Part shown: in pieces, positions 11,168-24,100 of the stretch | Numbering within the stretch: position 1 is the first letter of the stretch | How the letters are laid out: each line of letters opens with the position of its first letter | Assembly: GCA_009602725.1 (NCBI GenBank) | Contig: WELB01000092.1 | Location: 378,513-411,273, forward strand | Direction: 5' to 3' | Source: Spirogloea muscicola | Lineage: Eukaryota; Streptophyta; Zygnematophyceae; Spirogloeales; Spirogloeaceae | Length of the DNA: 32,761 nt | Position numbers and translations under genes: made by a program | Notes under the pieces: generated by a model | What the model saw: the letters and a program-made list of their open reading frames with translations, nothing else | Databases searched by the model: none | What the model was told of the DNA's origin: nothing

Positions 11168-11285
11168 NNNNNNNNNNNNNNNNNNNNNNNNNNNNNNNNN
11201 NNNNNNNNNNNNNNNNNNNNNNNNNNNNNNNNNNNNNNNNNNNNNNNNNNNNNNNNNNNNNNNNNNNNNNNNNNNNNNNNNNNNN
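11168..11285. other. Assembly gap (118 N)
   Basis: A run of 118 unknown bases lies between the poly(A) tract and GC-rich sequence. Sequence here could include promoter or first-exon material of the PAS gene. Confidence 0.99.
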
Positions 11286-13282
11286 CGGCGGTCGCGGCGG
11301 CGCGGACCGAGCAGCCGGGCGCCACGCCGCGCCGGGCGCCGCAAACCGCGGCGCCGAGAGAGGCTGGATTGGCGGCAGCAGCGGCGACGACGTTGGCTTG
11401 CCCGGGGGAAGGGGGCCGTTCCGGTCCTGATGCACTAACCGGGGGTTAGCATCGATAACTGAGAGGGCTATAGATGGGTGCTTAAGGAAAGGAGAACCCC
11501 CCCTCTTGCGCCGTGATTCAGCCGATCGCAGTTGTGTGGGAGGGGCGCTACTCTTTCATTTGGGTGGTAAATAGATTCGTGTCATGCCATCGTTGTGCCA
11601 TTGCCAGGCGCCATTAGCAGCCCGGCCCCGCGGAACGGGGCGCCCGTCCTCTACGGGCCATTTGCCCGCACACGCGGGGGCGCAGTGCGGCCGCAGCCGA
11701 GGCGCGCAGAGGACCAGGCCCCCTCCCCCGGTTCGCGCTCCGCCGCGTGTCCTGCCACGGGGCGCGCCGCCGTGCGGCCCTGCCGACCTTTCGGGCAGTG
11801 CACGAATTTGAACTGCCCAGATTTTACGGGCAGGCAGGAGAGGACCGCCCTCCCTCCCCGCCCACACGGCAGTGGCGTGACTGGCGCCTCCCCTCCGCGG
11901 CCCACAGCCCCCCTCCTCCTCCTCGCCTTCCAGCCGCGGCTGCCCCGTCCGCGAAACGCGGGCTTGACGAGATATTTCCGGCGCCGCGGCCCAATGGGCG
12001 CGCCGAACCGGATCCGGAGCCGGCTCCGCGGGTGGGTCCCCCCGCCGACTGGTCCTTCCAACCCCAGGCGCTCCCCGCAGACCCGAGACGCCCCGGCTGG
12101 AAGGCCAACTCTGAACCCTGTCTTCTCGGTGTCTTGTGAACCCTAGGTTACCACTCTCGGTGCCGTCTCGAGGTGATGCCAGCTGCTCTCGCCGCTCTCG
12201 CCGCTTGCCTAGCGCCCCCGGCTCGGACCTTGTTCATTCTATTTGAGTAGTCACGAAGAGTAGATCCGTGCACATTCCGGCCCGTTCAGCCCTTGGGACA
12301 GCGCTTTTAGAAGGAGTGTGGCTCTCCCAATGGGCGCGTTTAAGGCCCCTTCATACCTTGTCAATGCTTTTCGGGCTGGCTGTTCACCGCCCTTGCCCCT
12401 TGTTGTTGGAAGGAGGGTATTGTGTCCTCCCTTTCAATTTCATGCGCACCGCGCGCCTTCTCTCTGTGTGGCTCAGAACACCTTCTTCTGCCAGGCTTCT
12501 CGCCACAGGCAATTTAATTTTCAGACGCCCACTGAGCAAAGCTGGGGTGCTGGTTTCTGTCTGCCATTGTCCGCGGGACTAATGAGGCCAGGGGGTGAGG
12601 GGGTGAGAGGGAATGCATGGCGCATGCAACATAAGAGTTGCTGCAGGAGTCGCACCACCAGGGTCTCATATGTCACCCTCGGCCGTGCCTTGCTGCTGAC
12701 AAGGTCGCTTGCCAACAAGGCACCCCACTATGTAGCCCTGCTCAAGCTTGCCGCCAACAGGACAAAGCCCTTGTGAAGCTGGGTAGTATGACCCTGATCA
12801 AACAGCAACTCGGCATCTGATAGAGGCAGAGGCAGAGACATCAAAGGACATCCACAGCGGCAACAACGAGACGGACAAAGCTGACAAAGAAGCAGCTCAA
12901 TAGCTGCTATTTGCCTATGCGCACGTTGTGCAGCAGGCTGTACAAATGCTTTCCCAGCCTGCTGCAACAGTGTCCGGTGAAAATTTTCACAGCTGATACA
13001 GTGGGCCATAAATGCACGGCCGGATATAGAACATAGTCATACCAGAGCAGAGTTGCAAGCATGGCAAGGAGGGCAGACAAATGCGACTGAGCTAGGAGGC
13101 CCAACATAAGTTTCCTGATTTACATTATACTGGGCGATGAATTTGCTGCTCATGTCCATCGCAGATATACATTCATAATGGGCATTGAACTTGCTGCTCA
13201 TGTCCATTGCAGAAGGTCTCTACCGTAGGTGGCTGAGCAGCAGCACCTGCAGACATGGGCTTGCATACGGCCCTCCTGCCTC
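11286..13282. other. Intergenic region between PAS gene start and UBR7 3' end
   Basis: No gene is recognised. About 11286-12160 is strongly GC-rich and probably holds the PAS-gene promoter. From about 12200 the composition falls to intron-like levels, towards the 3' UTR of UBR7. A 7-bp inverted repeat, GGGCAGT/ACTGCCC, lies near 11795-11820, and CCCAATGGGCGCG occurs twice (11990-12002 and 12326-12338). Open frames of 100-180 codons exist, but they are GC-driven and resemble no family. Confidence 0.55.
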
Positions 13283-15234
13283 TCACTGGAGCCGCCGGCG
13301 CTTCTTTGTCAGCTCACTGAAGAAGTTGTGGATGTCTGAGCCCTGCACAACGCGCCCATCCTCACAGAACGGCGCCTGCATTTGTCACAGACCCACATAC
13401 AGGCTCTTAGAGGCTGTGACTTTGGTCTCATCACCTGAGCGGCAGGTAGCAGCTGACAAGAGCAGATGGTGCCCGGTTTCGGCAACCCACCAAAAAGCTC
13501 TTGAGATTTGAAGCCATATCCTGCATGCCGCGGGCAAGCTCAATCTGCTGCACATGAGGCAGCTTCTTGATGAAGGCATCCTGTGCGGTCGCGAGGCGAC
13601 GCCGTCGTGTCTCTGCAGTATCTCTGGACGCTTCCTCATAGTGCTGTAGAGTGTCTGTGTCATCCACCAGAAACGTCACGCCGCGGTCTTCATACATCCT
13701 GCAAGCGCCGCAGAGCAGTGGCAGCAGGCACGAAGGCAGTCAGAAGATGCTCACGCAACATATCTGTCAGTCAAGCGCCAGAAATATGTGCAGCAAGCCA
13801 GCCATAGATGACCTTGTTGACAGGACAGCAGTCAGCAGGCTGTGAAGGGCGAGGTCACCTGCTGCAAGCCTCGCACTTGCACAGCCGTGAGCGCCACCCC
13901 GCGGCCAGGAAGAGGGCGCGGCTGGGTGCTGGACTCGCCGACGACCGCTTCTGGCAAAGCTCAGCAGAGGCCGAGTCTGGACTCGAAGGTGGTGCCGCGT
14001 CCTGCGAGCTGGCCTCCCCTGGGAGGGCCGCCGTGGCTCCAACGGCCCCCGCGGCAAGATGGTGTGGGCAGCTCGGCTGCTTGCCAGGGTCCTCGACCAG
14101 CTCGCCATCCGACGGCAGCGCAGAATCAGCGCCGCCACAGCTTGAGCCACCTCTTGCTGGGTCCACGAGAACCGCCGTATAGCTCGCCAGGAAGCTGCAG
14201 CGTCCAGCAGCACAGGCCTGACAGACAAGCTCCGAGAAACGCTCGTTCCCATCCTCGTCCGTCGGGAGCTGTCAGCAGGACCAGAAATAAGATTCAGCAA
14301 CTTTCCTGCTAAATAATTGCAGCAGGACAATGGTGGCCCTTAAAGGCTTGCAATGCTGCAGACACTGATGTCCATCACTTCCACTGGCGCTTACCTCCTC
14401 ATCCGCTGCAAGGCCTAGGTGCTCCTCGTGGAACCAGTCCTCGCAGCAGCAACATTGGATCATGTGCTCGGGCGGTGAGCCTGCCGGCCGCGCAGGGTCT
14501 GGGTACGGCCGCGAGCACGTGCAGTAGACGGCGCCGTAATTCTGGTTGTACGAGTTTGCGCTGTTGAGCGGCTCCTTGGCCGGCTGCAGCGTACACGGCG
14601 CGCCGGCGCCGAACTTGGCATTGCCGCAGTCGCACCGGAAACGCCGCCGCGTCCACAACTCCACAACCTGCACTGGCTCAGTCGTGAGCAATGCATCCGA
14701 CTTCTGATGTACACCACCAGTGCAGCCCGTCATTTCCTATCTTCGTCACAGGGCCAGGCGAGGCTACGACAATCGTGACAAGCAGAGGGTGGGTCGGATT
14801 CGATCTTCTCTCTCTCAACTCGCGGCGTAAGACTGCCACGCAGAGTGTGTACCTGGCGGTGTTCTGTATGCACCTGGCTGGCTATTACAGCCGCTCTTTA
14901 TTATAGTATTATCAGCAGCCGCCGCATAATGTTTCCTTCTAGGTGGAGGGCGTTCCCATGTCCCGGACCTCGTGCTGGTCGTGGCAGGCGAGCGAGCAGG
15001 CGGTGCAGAAGCCGGCGGGCTGGGCGCCGGCGCCGGACGGCGTGCAGGTGAGGCAGGCGAAGACGGCCTGGCGCGCCACGTACCCCTGCTCGTACGTGCA
15101 CCGCTCGCAGTCGCCGCCCCCCAGCACCGCGTCCGCCTCCTGCTTCCCAATCTTGAGGTGAGTGTTCGAGTCTCTCAGACTCACTACATTTGAGAAAAGC
15201 TTCCGGGACTCCAGGCAGCGCCGCCGCCGCTGCT

Positions 15235-15275
<41 letters not shown>

Positions 15276-15402
15276 AGGGAGCTTCCTCGGCTGNTGCCCG
15301 CTCCGCCGCCGCCGCCGCCGCCGCCGCCGAAGCCGCCGCCGGCGCCGCCGGCGCCGCGAGGCTGGGGGCGGGAAGGGGATGGTTCAAAAGCCAAGAGAGC
15401 AT
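13283..15402 (-). CDS. UBR7: UBR7-type putative E3 ubiquitin ligase (UBR box + PHD finger)
   Basis: Exons on the minus strand: 15402-15237 (tentative), 15183-14969, 14667-14395, 14268-13859, 13698-13491 and 13375-13283. The join gives about 454 aa; human UBR7 is 425. The UBR zinc box spans about residues 81-160: CERCTYEQGYVARQAVFACL, FCTACSLACHDQHE, RRRFRCDCGNAKF. An atypical PHD finger follows at about 175-260: VYCTCSRPYPDP, MIQCCCCEDWFHEEHLGL, ELVCQAC. The C-terminal family block has RLCKCEAC, MYEDRGVTFL and FCEDGRVV..SDIHNFFSEL. UBR7 is known as a nuclear PHD-containing E3 acting on histone H2B in animals; the algal role is inferred. The five 3' exons are secure. The first exon is Ala/Gly-rich, contains an N at 15294, and needs a 53-nt intron although other introns here are at least 100 nt, so the start codon is uncertain. 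Confidence 0.88.
15219..15358. repeat. (CCG)n trinucleotide repeat, interrupted, with one unresolved base
   Basis: Two nearly pure CCG/CGC runs (about 15219-15275 and 15304-15345) are separated by GGGAGCTTCCTCGG and an N at 15294. They fall in the 5' region of UBR7, where they would encode Ala and Gly runs on the minus strand. The N suggests the assembly could not fix the repeat length, which affects the proposed first exon. Confidence 0.85.
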
Positions 15403-16967
15403 GGAGCGAGTGGGAGCGCGGTGTCTGCGCCTGCCACGTCAAAGTTAACGAGAGAAAGCAAGCGCGGCCAGATTAACTGGTGGCTGGGAGAGGCCAGCCC
15501 AAAAGAATGGACAAGGTCTGAAGGAGTCGGAGTGCAAAGGACTGAGACAGCAGTAAGCCAACTCTCAGTAACCTCTCGTCAGTAGATGCAAGGGGCTCTT
15601 CCAAAGACAGTGTGGTTCTTGCCAAAGAGAAGGCGCGCGGTGCGCATGAAATCGAAAGGGAGGCCAATTGTCGCCTTACAAATGTCCTGTTAACTGGGTA
15701 ATGAGCTGGCTAAGGGGGACACTAATAACCCCGAGTGAGCACATGCATATCTGACATGCTATACTGAGGCGCCAAACCACCACCACGGAAGCCATTAGCC
15801 TGGGCTAATGCACGACCAGCACGCTGGCGTATCGCGAGTGCCTGGGAGCGCTGTAGACTCAATCGCCAAAAGGGATTGGGGCTACACGTATCGAATTCTC
15901 ATGCCAATGGGGGCAAGGCAAGGCACCAGTGCAGAATCCGGCCGAAGGTAAGATTTCCGAGTAGTTGAAACAATCGGCTGAAGGCGTCATCGAGAGAAGT
16001 AGCTCTTCAAGATGGGGCGAGAGCTGCAAAGAAGGATGACAGGAGTTTGTGCGACGGACCCTTATGTCGAGTACTGTGACAACGTACACAGGCTTTTTGT
16101 TGCGGGGGGTTAGGATTTGATTTGCACATGCTAAGAGAAGCTGCAGGCGGTGGCTGTGAAAGCCAACGCAGAATGAGTAGCGAAAGTCTGAGGAAGAAGC
16201 AAGCGGAGATCCACTCTCGAAAGCGCACACCACCTCGCAAGGAGCAAGTGGTCACTGCGGATGGCCACAGTATCCCCTACTCAACACTAGCAGGTCGGAG
16301 TGACTGGCTGCAAAGTCTGAAAGTCTCTGACTCTCTCATGCAGGTGACCTTCTTCCCATTACCTTTAGCAAGTTCTGTGGCAAAGGTTTGTGCATGCTTC
16401 ACCAGAGGAGCAACTCTGTTCACTCAGGCATGACCGATGTTATCGTGCTTTCACATGTGCTGGAATACTTGCACAATGTTGGTAAGTGAGAGAGGAGGGA
16501 GCTTCAGAGCTCGCTTTGAGATTAATGTATGGCCTATGTGACCTGGGCGTTCATGCCAATCCCCCTGCGCAGCTCCCGTCTATTATGCAGGCCTAGGCTG
16601 TGTGACGCTACGAAGCCTGATAAGCCTACGCCCCCACTTCATGAGGACCTTGGAGTGTCCTTAGCAGGGGTGGCAGCGGAACCGGCCGCCAGGGCAGGCG
16701 CTCCAGCGTTCTCCAGAAGCCCTTTCTTCGGGCCGAGCAAAGTTCCGGCTGGGGTTGCGCCCTGGTGCCGGCTCTGGTTCTTCGGCAAGTCCACATGACA
16801 CTTGTCAGCAACATCTCCACTAGATCGTGGCATGCCTCTAGCTACACCAAAGAACAGTAAATAGCTGCAATACCGTTGCATTCTCTGAGCTGCAATAATA
16901 GCACCAATATTTCAAGGGCCTGCTTAGAGTCGAGTGCACAACATAAGGTATACAGAGCACAACCAAC
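15403..16967. other. Intergenic region between UBR7 5' end and EAF1 3' end
   Basis: About 1.6 kb with no recognisable gene. The left part should hold the UBR7 promoter; the part next to 16967 should be the EAF1 3' UTR. Short open frames on both strands overlap each other and resemble nothing known. No repeat or RNA gene was seen. Confidence 0.6.
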
Positions 16968-17540
16968 CTAACCAACCTGAAGTTGCCGATGCGCCATGGC
17001 CGCCCTCATAGTGGCAGCACTGTGGCTGGCGGCGGAAGGCGGCTTCAACGGCATGGAGCCCCCGGCTTCGGTGGGCGGCTGCTGCTGGCCGTTCATGATG
17101 GTGTGGGAGTTGGCGCCAGCCAAGGTGGCATTGCCAGCAGCTGTTGACAGCACTGGAAGCGGCCTGGAGCTGCCGCCGCGCGTCAGGTTGTAGAGACCGG
17201 GGGAGACCGGCGAGAGGGAGCTCTGCTTCCAAACAGGCGGCGAGGCAGCGGAGCTGCCGCCACCGGCAGTTGCGGCCACGCCCGCAGCGGAGGCGGCAGC
17301 AGCCGCGGCTGCCGTCGCCGCTGCTGCATTGCTCGCCCAGGCCACCATTGGTGTCCCCGCCGTACCCTGTGCCGCCGTCGCTGGGACGCCGTTGGAAGCA
17401 ACGCCTCCGAACTGGGGCGACGGCTGCATGGCGGCAGCTGGCGCAGCGGTTGCCTTGGCACGCTGCTGCTGCTGCTGCTGTTGCTGTATGGCGAGCTGCC
17501 GCGCCTGCATCTGCTGCTGGAGCTTGCGCTGCTGCAGCAC

Positions 17541-17592
<52 letters not shown>

Positions 17593-17962
17593 AGCTGTGC
17601 TTGCGAGGGCTGTGCCTGTGGCGCCTGGCTGGCCACTGTGTTCTGCGATGGCATGCTGGGAGCAGCAGCGAGGCCCTTGATCGCCTGCTGCTGGCCACCT
17701 GCTCCGCCAGCCCTCTGCTGCTGCTGCAGCAGATGCGTGGCGGCGCCAGCGGAAGTCGGCCCTTGCTGCTGCAGGCTCATGGGCGCCGACATGCCCATGA
17801 GCGCAGCGGACTGCGCCATGAGGCTCCCTTGGCCGCTGGCAATGGCGGAAGAGGGCGGCGGCATGGCGCTCAGGCGCACACTGCCGCCGCCGCCACCGCT
17901 GCCGCTGCTCATTGTGCCCTTGTTTGCACTGCTGCCTCCGCCCTTGAGCGCTGCCGCTGCCG

Positions 17963-18009
<47 letters not shown>

Positions 18010-18144
18010 AGTGCCTTCTGCTGCTGCTGCTGCTGCAAAGGCATTGCCTGCAGCTGCTGATGCTGCTGCTGCTGCTGCTGCTGATGTGGTGCTGGCGACG
18101 GTTGCTGTTGTTGCTGCTGCTGCTGCTGAGCTGCGAGCAGCAGC

Positions 18145-18178
<34 letters not shown>

Positions 18179-21100
18179 GGCGGTCTTTGGCAAGCCGGGA
18201 TGCATTGGCCATGTACTGCTGCTGCGCCGGTGTCAGGCCCTGCATGACGCCACCAGCCGCGCCCGGCAGCGCTGAAGCAGCCGCAGGCTGCCCGCCCACG
18301 GATCCCGCCACAGCACCTGCAGTGCTGCCCGTGATCTGCTGCAGCGCTTGTGCCGCCTGCAGGCTGCCCTGCGCCGCCTGCTGCTGCAGGTTGGCAATCA
18401 GCAGGTTCCGCTGGTGCACCTGCAGCCTTCCCGACTGACACAGCACAACAGGGGCAGGGACTCAGTCTGGATGGGTCAAGTAACGAAGTGTTGTCGCATA
18501 TTTAGAAATCTACGAATTGCTCCTATACAGCCTAACCACTGTAAAATCGTAACTGTGTTCAGAGCTGAAAGTTTGTTAGTAAGGGTAACAGTCAGCCTCA
18601 CCCAAAAGAGTTCTCCATTATTAACTCGGACCTAAGTGGACGTACTAAAGGAGTAAGGATGCAGGCGTGCATGCAGCGACGTGAGGCTCTTGCAGTAAAG
18701 CCTTCTTACTGCAAATCTGGCAGCAGAGCCCCTAATGTGACGACAACAGTTAATGCTTTCTAGTCTACAACAGGACTACTGCCCCAGACCCAGCATGTAG
18801 ACTGTCTGAGGTTCATAAGTCCATCCCACCGGTCTAGGTACACGGCTTCCAAGGGAAGCTCCAGGAGGAAGCTGTTGTGATCCTCACAAGGCGCCAAAGC
18901 TTAACATTGAATCAAAGCCTCAAATCAGACTCCAGAAGTCAAGGCATGGGCCCCACCTGAGCCAGTGCAACAATCTCAGCGGCCGAGGCCTTGCGCCGCA
19001 TCCCGCCAGGCAGCGGGAGCGTGATCCCCGCGGATGCCTCTGGCGCTAGCATACCCGGGAAGGACGGCACCCCACGAGGGGACCCGCCCATGACCATGGT
19101 GTCCGCGCCGCCGCTTGGCAGGCCCATGCTGGCCACCAGCTGCTGCTGCTGCTGCTGATGCTGCTGCTGCTGCTGCTGCTGCTGCTGTGGCTGCGGCGGC
19201 GGCAGTGTCGCTGTCCCCGCCAGCTGCTGCTGTTGCTGCTGTGTTTGCTGCTGCTGCTGCTGCTGCTGCTGCACAGCAGCTGCCCTTGCATACCGCAGCT
19301 GCTGCGCTGCGTCTGCAGGGCCGCTGACTCGCAGCTGACTTGCCATCGGGTTCCTGCGCCATTACAGGATATGAGACTCAGAGACTGTGCATGTCATTTG
19401 GCATACTGCTGTAGCAATGGGTTCTGATGTACACCACACACAGAGACTCTTTAAAACTAACTATGATAAGACCAGGTGAGGTGCTATGTAAACATCTGCA
19501 TGGATGACTTCTTGAGTGAAACAAGTAAGTGCAAGGTGAACATTGGCGCATACGTAAAACTGCAAGATAAAATACAGCCTGCTCACATTACAGCACGGTC
19601 AAGGGACCTTAGTGCGACACACCTCCCGACGGTGGACGTGGGGATGGGCACGGCCAGAGCGTGTGCTGCGAGCTGGGTTGGTATGGCAGCTGGTCCCATG
19701 TGGGGCGGCAACCGGGGCCGCTGCGCATACTGGGAGCCAAAGTCCAGCCGCGGCGGCTGGGTGGGCAGCCCCCCCGGCAAGCCTGGCGCCGCCTGCGAGT
19801 AGAGGGGCACCGACGCAACGTCGCCTGATGTGACCGCTTCCTCGAGCAGCTCCAGGGGCCTGCCACTCTCCCAAAGTGGCAGAAGTTTCTACATTGGTGA
19901 GAACAATTATGACATACAGAGGCTTCCATTGTCCCTAGTCCCTACTCTCTGGTAGCATCGAGAAGATTTTTGCAATGATCAGCAGAGTGCCTACCAAAGT
20001 CTCGCCATTCTTACAGAAAAATCTTCGCCTTGTGTCAGGGGGACCTCACTATAGTTCAGATCGACTGCATCCCTAGACCTTCACAGGACCAAGATACGTA
20101 CGTTGGCAGAGCCGTCCCACTGTTGCTGCTTGTGATTGCCTGGCTGACCACGTGGCTGTGGGAGATGTGGCATGAGCACAGGTCCTTTGGCCTCTGAGCC
20201 TCCTCCTGAGATTGGCCAATTTGAGTCAGTGAGCGACCAGTGGACAGACTCCAATCCAATCAGGAAACTTTCCATTTGTAGTATCTGCAAAGCTAAAGTC
20301 AGTAGGACACAACCAGAAAATTTTGTCAAGCTGTCATACAAGAGAAACTTATCAACTGACAAACATCAAGGCCACCTCTGACAGACATGCTCTCAGTGAA
20401 CCTTAAGTCCAATGCTTTCACCGGCCCCCAACATTGACGGCTTTGCGGCAGTTGGTGTGCAAGCCGCGTCACCTGAGCCTTCCTCTTGATGCGTCGCAGA
20501 TGCTCCAGGCGCACAATCTCACTCAGGTGCTCCTTGAGCGTGTCCTCCTCCTGCGGGTGCAACCTCTGCAGAAGAGCTCTTGCACTTCCCTGCAGCAACC
20601 AGCAACAAGAAAAAAAATATCACCTGTCATGCAAAGAGACCCTGAGCATCTCTCCTCCATACACATCAACACAAATGGACAAGTCTCGCATAAACTTGCT
20701 CTGGCAGTTCGCCAGCTTTTTAGCAACTCCGTCCTCACTTGTGAGAAAATTATGCCATACATCTACGTGACTTCCCTCGAGTGCAGAAAGAGCAAAATCT
20801 TTAACAAGCATTCATCTGTGGAGGGAACCCCCAGGCCCCAGCCTTGAGCTCAACCCTACGGCGCCTCTGGCTCAGCTGCTAAGTACAGCATGATGGAGCA
20901 AGTTCCACAACATCCTCGTCAATATGTTGCACTGTGAATTACTGTCAGTCATCTGTCTGACAAGCATGGAGGGCAAGCTGGACCTTGGGAAGGCCAGGGA
21001 ATGCTCCACCCCGCTGGTCTTCAAAAGCTTCGTCTCCCTCTCCCCCTTCCAGCTTGTCCATCAGAGCCTTGTGACGGTCTCGACACTGCTTCGGCTTCCG

Positions 21101-24100
21101 ATAAACGCCCTGCAGATCATCAGGGCTCTTCAAAGTGACTCAGGCATACCTAGCAAGGTCAGTCTCTCCTTTCTATATTGCTAATGGGACTGTGCTAAGA
21201 GCAGGTAGTCTAGATTACTGGCAGAGTATGCTCAGCCAACAACGACCATCCTTTGGGTGCTCTAGATTGTATAGTACAAACCTTGAGCTGCGTGATACTT
21301 CCGAGGACGTCGCTCACAAGATCCCAATTTAAGCCAAGGTCGTGAACCATGGCAAGGAGGCTCTGTCACACCTCGAAAATGACTTGGTCAGCCAGCAGTG
21401 CCCCTTTCTCTTCCATTTGATCACACAGAATGGACACTTCCTGCTCAATTTGATACATGGCGACGCTGACGGAACTTTTTCACTTCCCCAAAGTGGCAAA
21501 GTCACACGATAACACCCTTTTGCTGAATGCTGGACTGAGTAGATAGACATGCTGCTGCAATTTCACCTTGTCTTCCTCGCCCGACCATGGCAGTGATCCA
21601 GCAGCAGCCGAAGATTGCGTCTGCAACAACAAGCACAGGATTCCCCCCGCAGTCGTAGCTTACTCTCAGGTGAAGCAATGGGAAGGCTGGAAGGCCGCTT
21701 GTCATGATAGAAGTAGGCAATGCCAGTTCTGGGGTTCACAATATCCCACATCAACACTGCTATCCAGGGCTCAGTCGCACAGTAGGAGGATCTGATGCTG
21801 ATGCGATACGGACCTTCTTTTTGTGCTTCTCGCCCTTGCGGCCACCCTTCTCCTTGCTCAGCTTAGCACCGGCCTTGTCCATAGGCAGATGCTCGTCGCC
21901 CTCCACCAGCCGCACCCTCACTAGATCCTCCCCTAGACCGCCCACCTCCTTATCGTGATGCTTGCCTTGCTTCTTATGCATCGGCGCTATTGTGGGCGAG
22001 GCGAATACTGCACTTTTGTCTCCGGCTGCAATACAGACGACCCAACACTCTTATAAGGTTGCACATGCTTCAGCACGCTCAGATACTAGAGCAGAGACTC
22101 AGGGTCAAAAGATAGTGCACTGCACCTGACAAGTAGAAGCCATCGGAGGCGTGCTTGTGCTCCTTCTCTCCTTTTCGCTTCATCTGCACAGGCGATGAGC
22201 AACACCAAGCCTTAATTCTTGGACTCCACTTCAAAAAGGATACAGCCACTCATGCAATCGCATGAAGCAGTACCCTTATCATAACTTGACCAAAGTGTAG
22301 ATTAACATCGTACTGGCACACTCCTCAATATGATGACTCTCAGCGAGGGCACGGAGCGAACTCCAACCCCAACTCCTAAATTCATCTCGTAGATTCAACC
22401 TTGACTCTCAGTCTTCAATAAAGCGACTGGACAAGACGGTCCAGGATTTTGGTTTTTCATGCAGGTCCTGCCTCACCTTCTCCATTTGCCCGTGCAAGTC
22501 CATCACCGGCTCCATGTCTCCAACCTGCAGGGTACCATTGCCTTCACATTAGCTGGGGTGTTCGGTCGACAGAAGGACTGCTTAATACTGTCCAACTTCA
22601 AAAGTAACTATATCTCCAGAATCCATATTCAACTATGTGGAGGCCAGGCCTGGATCTGAGCACTCTTTGAAGATTGCTGGATCACAATTGCAGCAGATTG
22701 GGAACAAAGGCCCTGGCCTTGATTCAAGGAAGATCAGAAGGTGATCTTGCTCAAACGTGACACCTACTCCATGCAGCGCAAGATGAGTGGAAGCCAAGTG
22801 AAGTGGATGCTTATGATTGAGCATCATGCATGCAGGAACACGGAAGAGGGCCAGCGCTGACACTGCCAACACAACCGAGAATGAAGTCGACAGGTCAAAG
22901 ATACCACTGATCTTCACACCTTTGAGGCAGTGCGTCGAAGGTTAGTGATGATCGGGGACTCGGCGGCAGCATCGGACGACGTGGAGCTCCTGCCGCCAGC
23001 TGTGGACCCGCTGTTGATGGCCCGCAGCTTCTGCTTCTTGGCGTGCTTGCTTTTGGAAGCATTGTCGCCGCCGCTGAGGTTGGAGGCCATTGTGGGCATG
23101 CGCTCGGCAATGCTGGCGCCGTCTCCTGGCTTGGAGCCTGGAGGGCCGGCCATGGCACTGGGGGCCTGGCCAATGGGCGGGGGCTTGATGGGCAGGAGGG
23201 AGGCCGGGGAGGACGTCTGCAGGTGGCCGTCGGCAGGACGCTGCATGGCCTGCGACGCCCGCGGGACGCGCGGCGCGCTCGTGCGCTGCTTCTTTGTGAA
23301 CGACCCCATGCCCATGGCGACGGGCGGCGCCGCCGCCGCGACCGCCGGCTCCTGAACCGCCGGCGGCGGCAGCTGCTGGGTGCTCTTGTTGGCGGCGGGC
23401 ACCGACTCCCTTCCGCCGGCGCAGTAGCTGGCGCCGCCGCTCTTCACGACCAGCTTGAGTGGGGGGCCGTCCCGAATCCGGCGCTTCTTCTTTGGGGGCA
23501 CGGTGCCACTGCCGGGCGAGCCATCCGGGTGGTGGTCCACTTGCAGCCTGCCGTTGCTGTGGCCCTCCAGGAAGACGTCCATGTGGGCTGCGTCCACCGC
23601 CGCCTCCGCCTGGAGCTGCACCTCCTCCTCTGACACCGCCTTGGCGTGCTCCTTGGCTTTCTGTGCGAAGTCCTGGCAGCCAGCCCACAGAGCTTTCAGT
23701 CGTACGACAAAAGCTCCAGTTTCTAAACACGGAGAAAAAGTATGCAGCACCAACACATCCTACTCTGACTGCATAATTGTGTGAGATAGTCACTGACTCA
23801 GACTTGGCTATCCTGGCCTAACAGCTCAAGCACACACACTTGACATCAAGGCCTGCCAAAATCCACAACAACTGGAACCAGTATCGTCCTCACTTATCAA
23901 ACAAGCTCAGCACTACCAAGCGCTCATAAACCTCCAACCAAAGCACTGAAAGCGATTCACATGTTACATGGTGCTTAGTAAGAGGGACATCTCTGTTGAC
24001 TCACTGCTTCAGTGGCTGCCCACTGCCGCTCCACGGCATCTCTATACGCAGCCACAGCGCCAGGCGGCACCAAGAAGTACAGCGGTTCCTGGAGCAGGAG

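Noticed and set aside
10941-11435. Open frames running through the poly(A) and N region (poly-Phe or poly-Lys)
   Set aside because: They are produced only by a homopolymer and unknown bases; no protein evidence supports them.
11795-11822. GGGCAGT/ACTGCCC inverted repeat with a weak tRNA B-box-like loop
   Set aside because: The B-box consensus is incomplete and no A box or cloverleaf can be drawn, so I do not call a tRNA or SINE.
11595-12146. 183-codon + strand open frame and its overlapping partners
   Set aside because: Pro/Arg/Ala-rich in several frames at once, as expected for very GC-rich non-coding DNA.
11990-12338. Two copies of CCCAATGGGCGCG as a regulatory repeat
   Set aside because: A 13-base match is expected several times by chance among all pairs in a 33-kb GC-rich window; I mention it only as a note on that region.
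20102-20285. Longer alternative EAF1 exon 17 using the acceptor before ATACTACAA
   Set aside because: It reads in another frame and ends in phase 0, which would throw exon 18 out of frame; the 20205 acceptor gives family-like sequence and the right phase.
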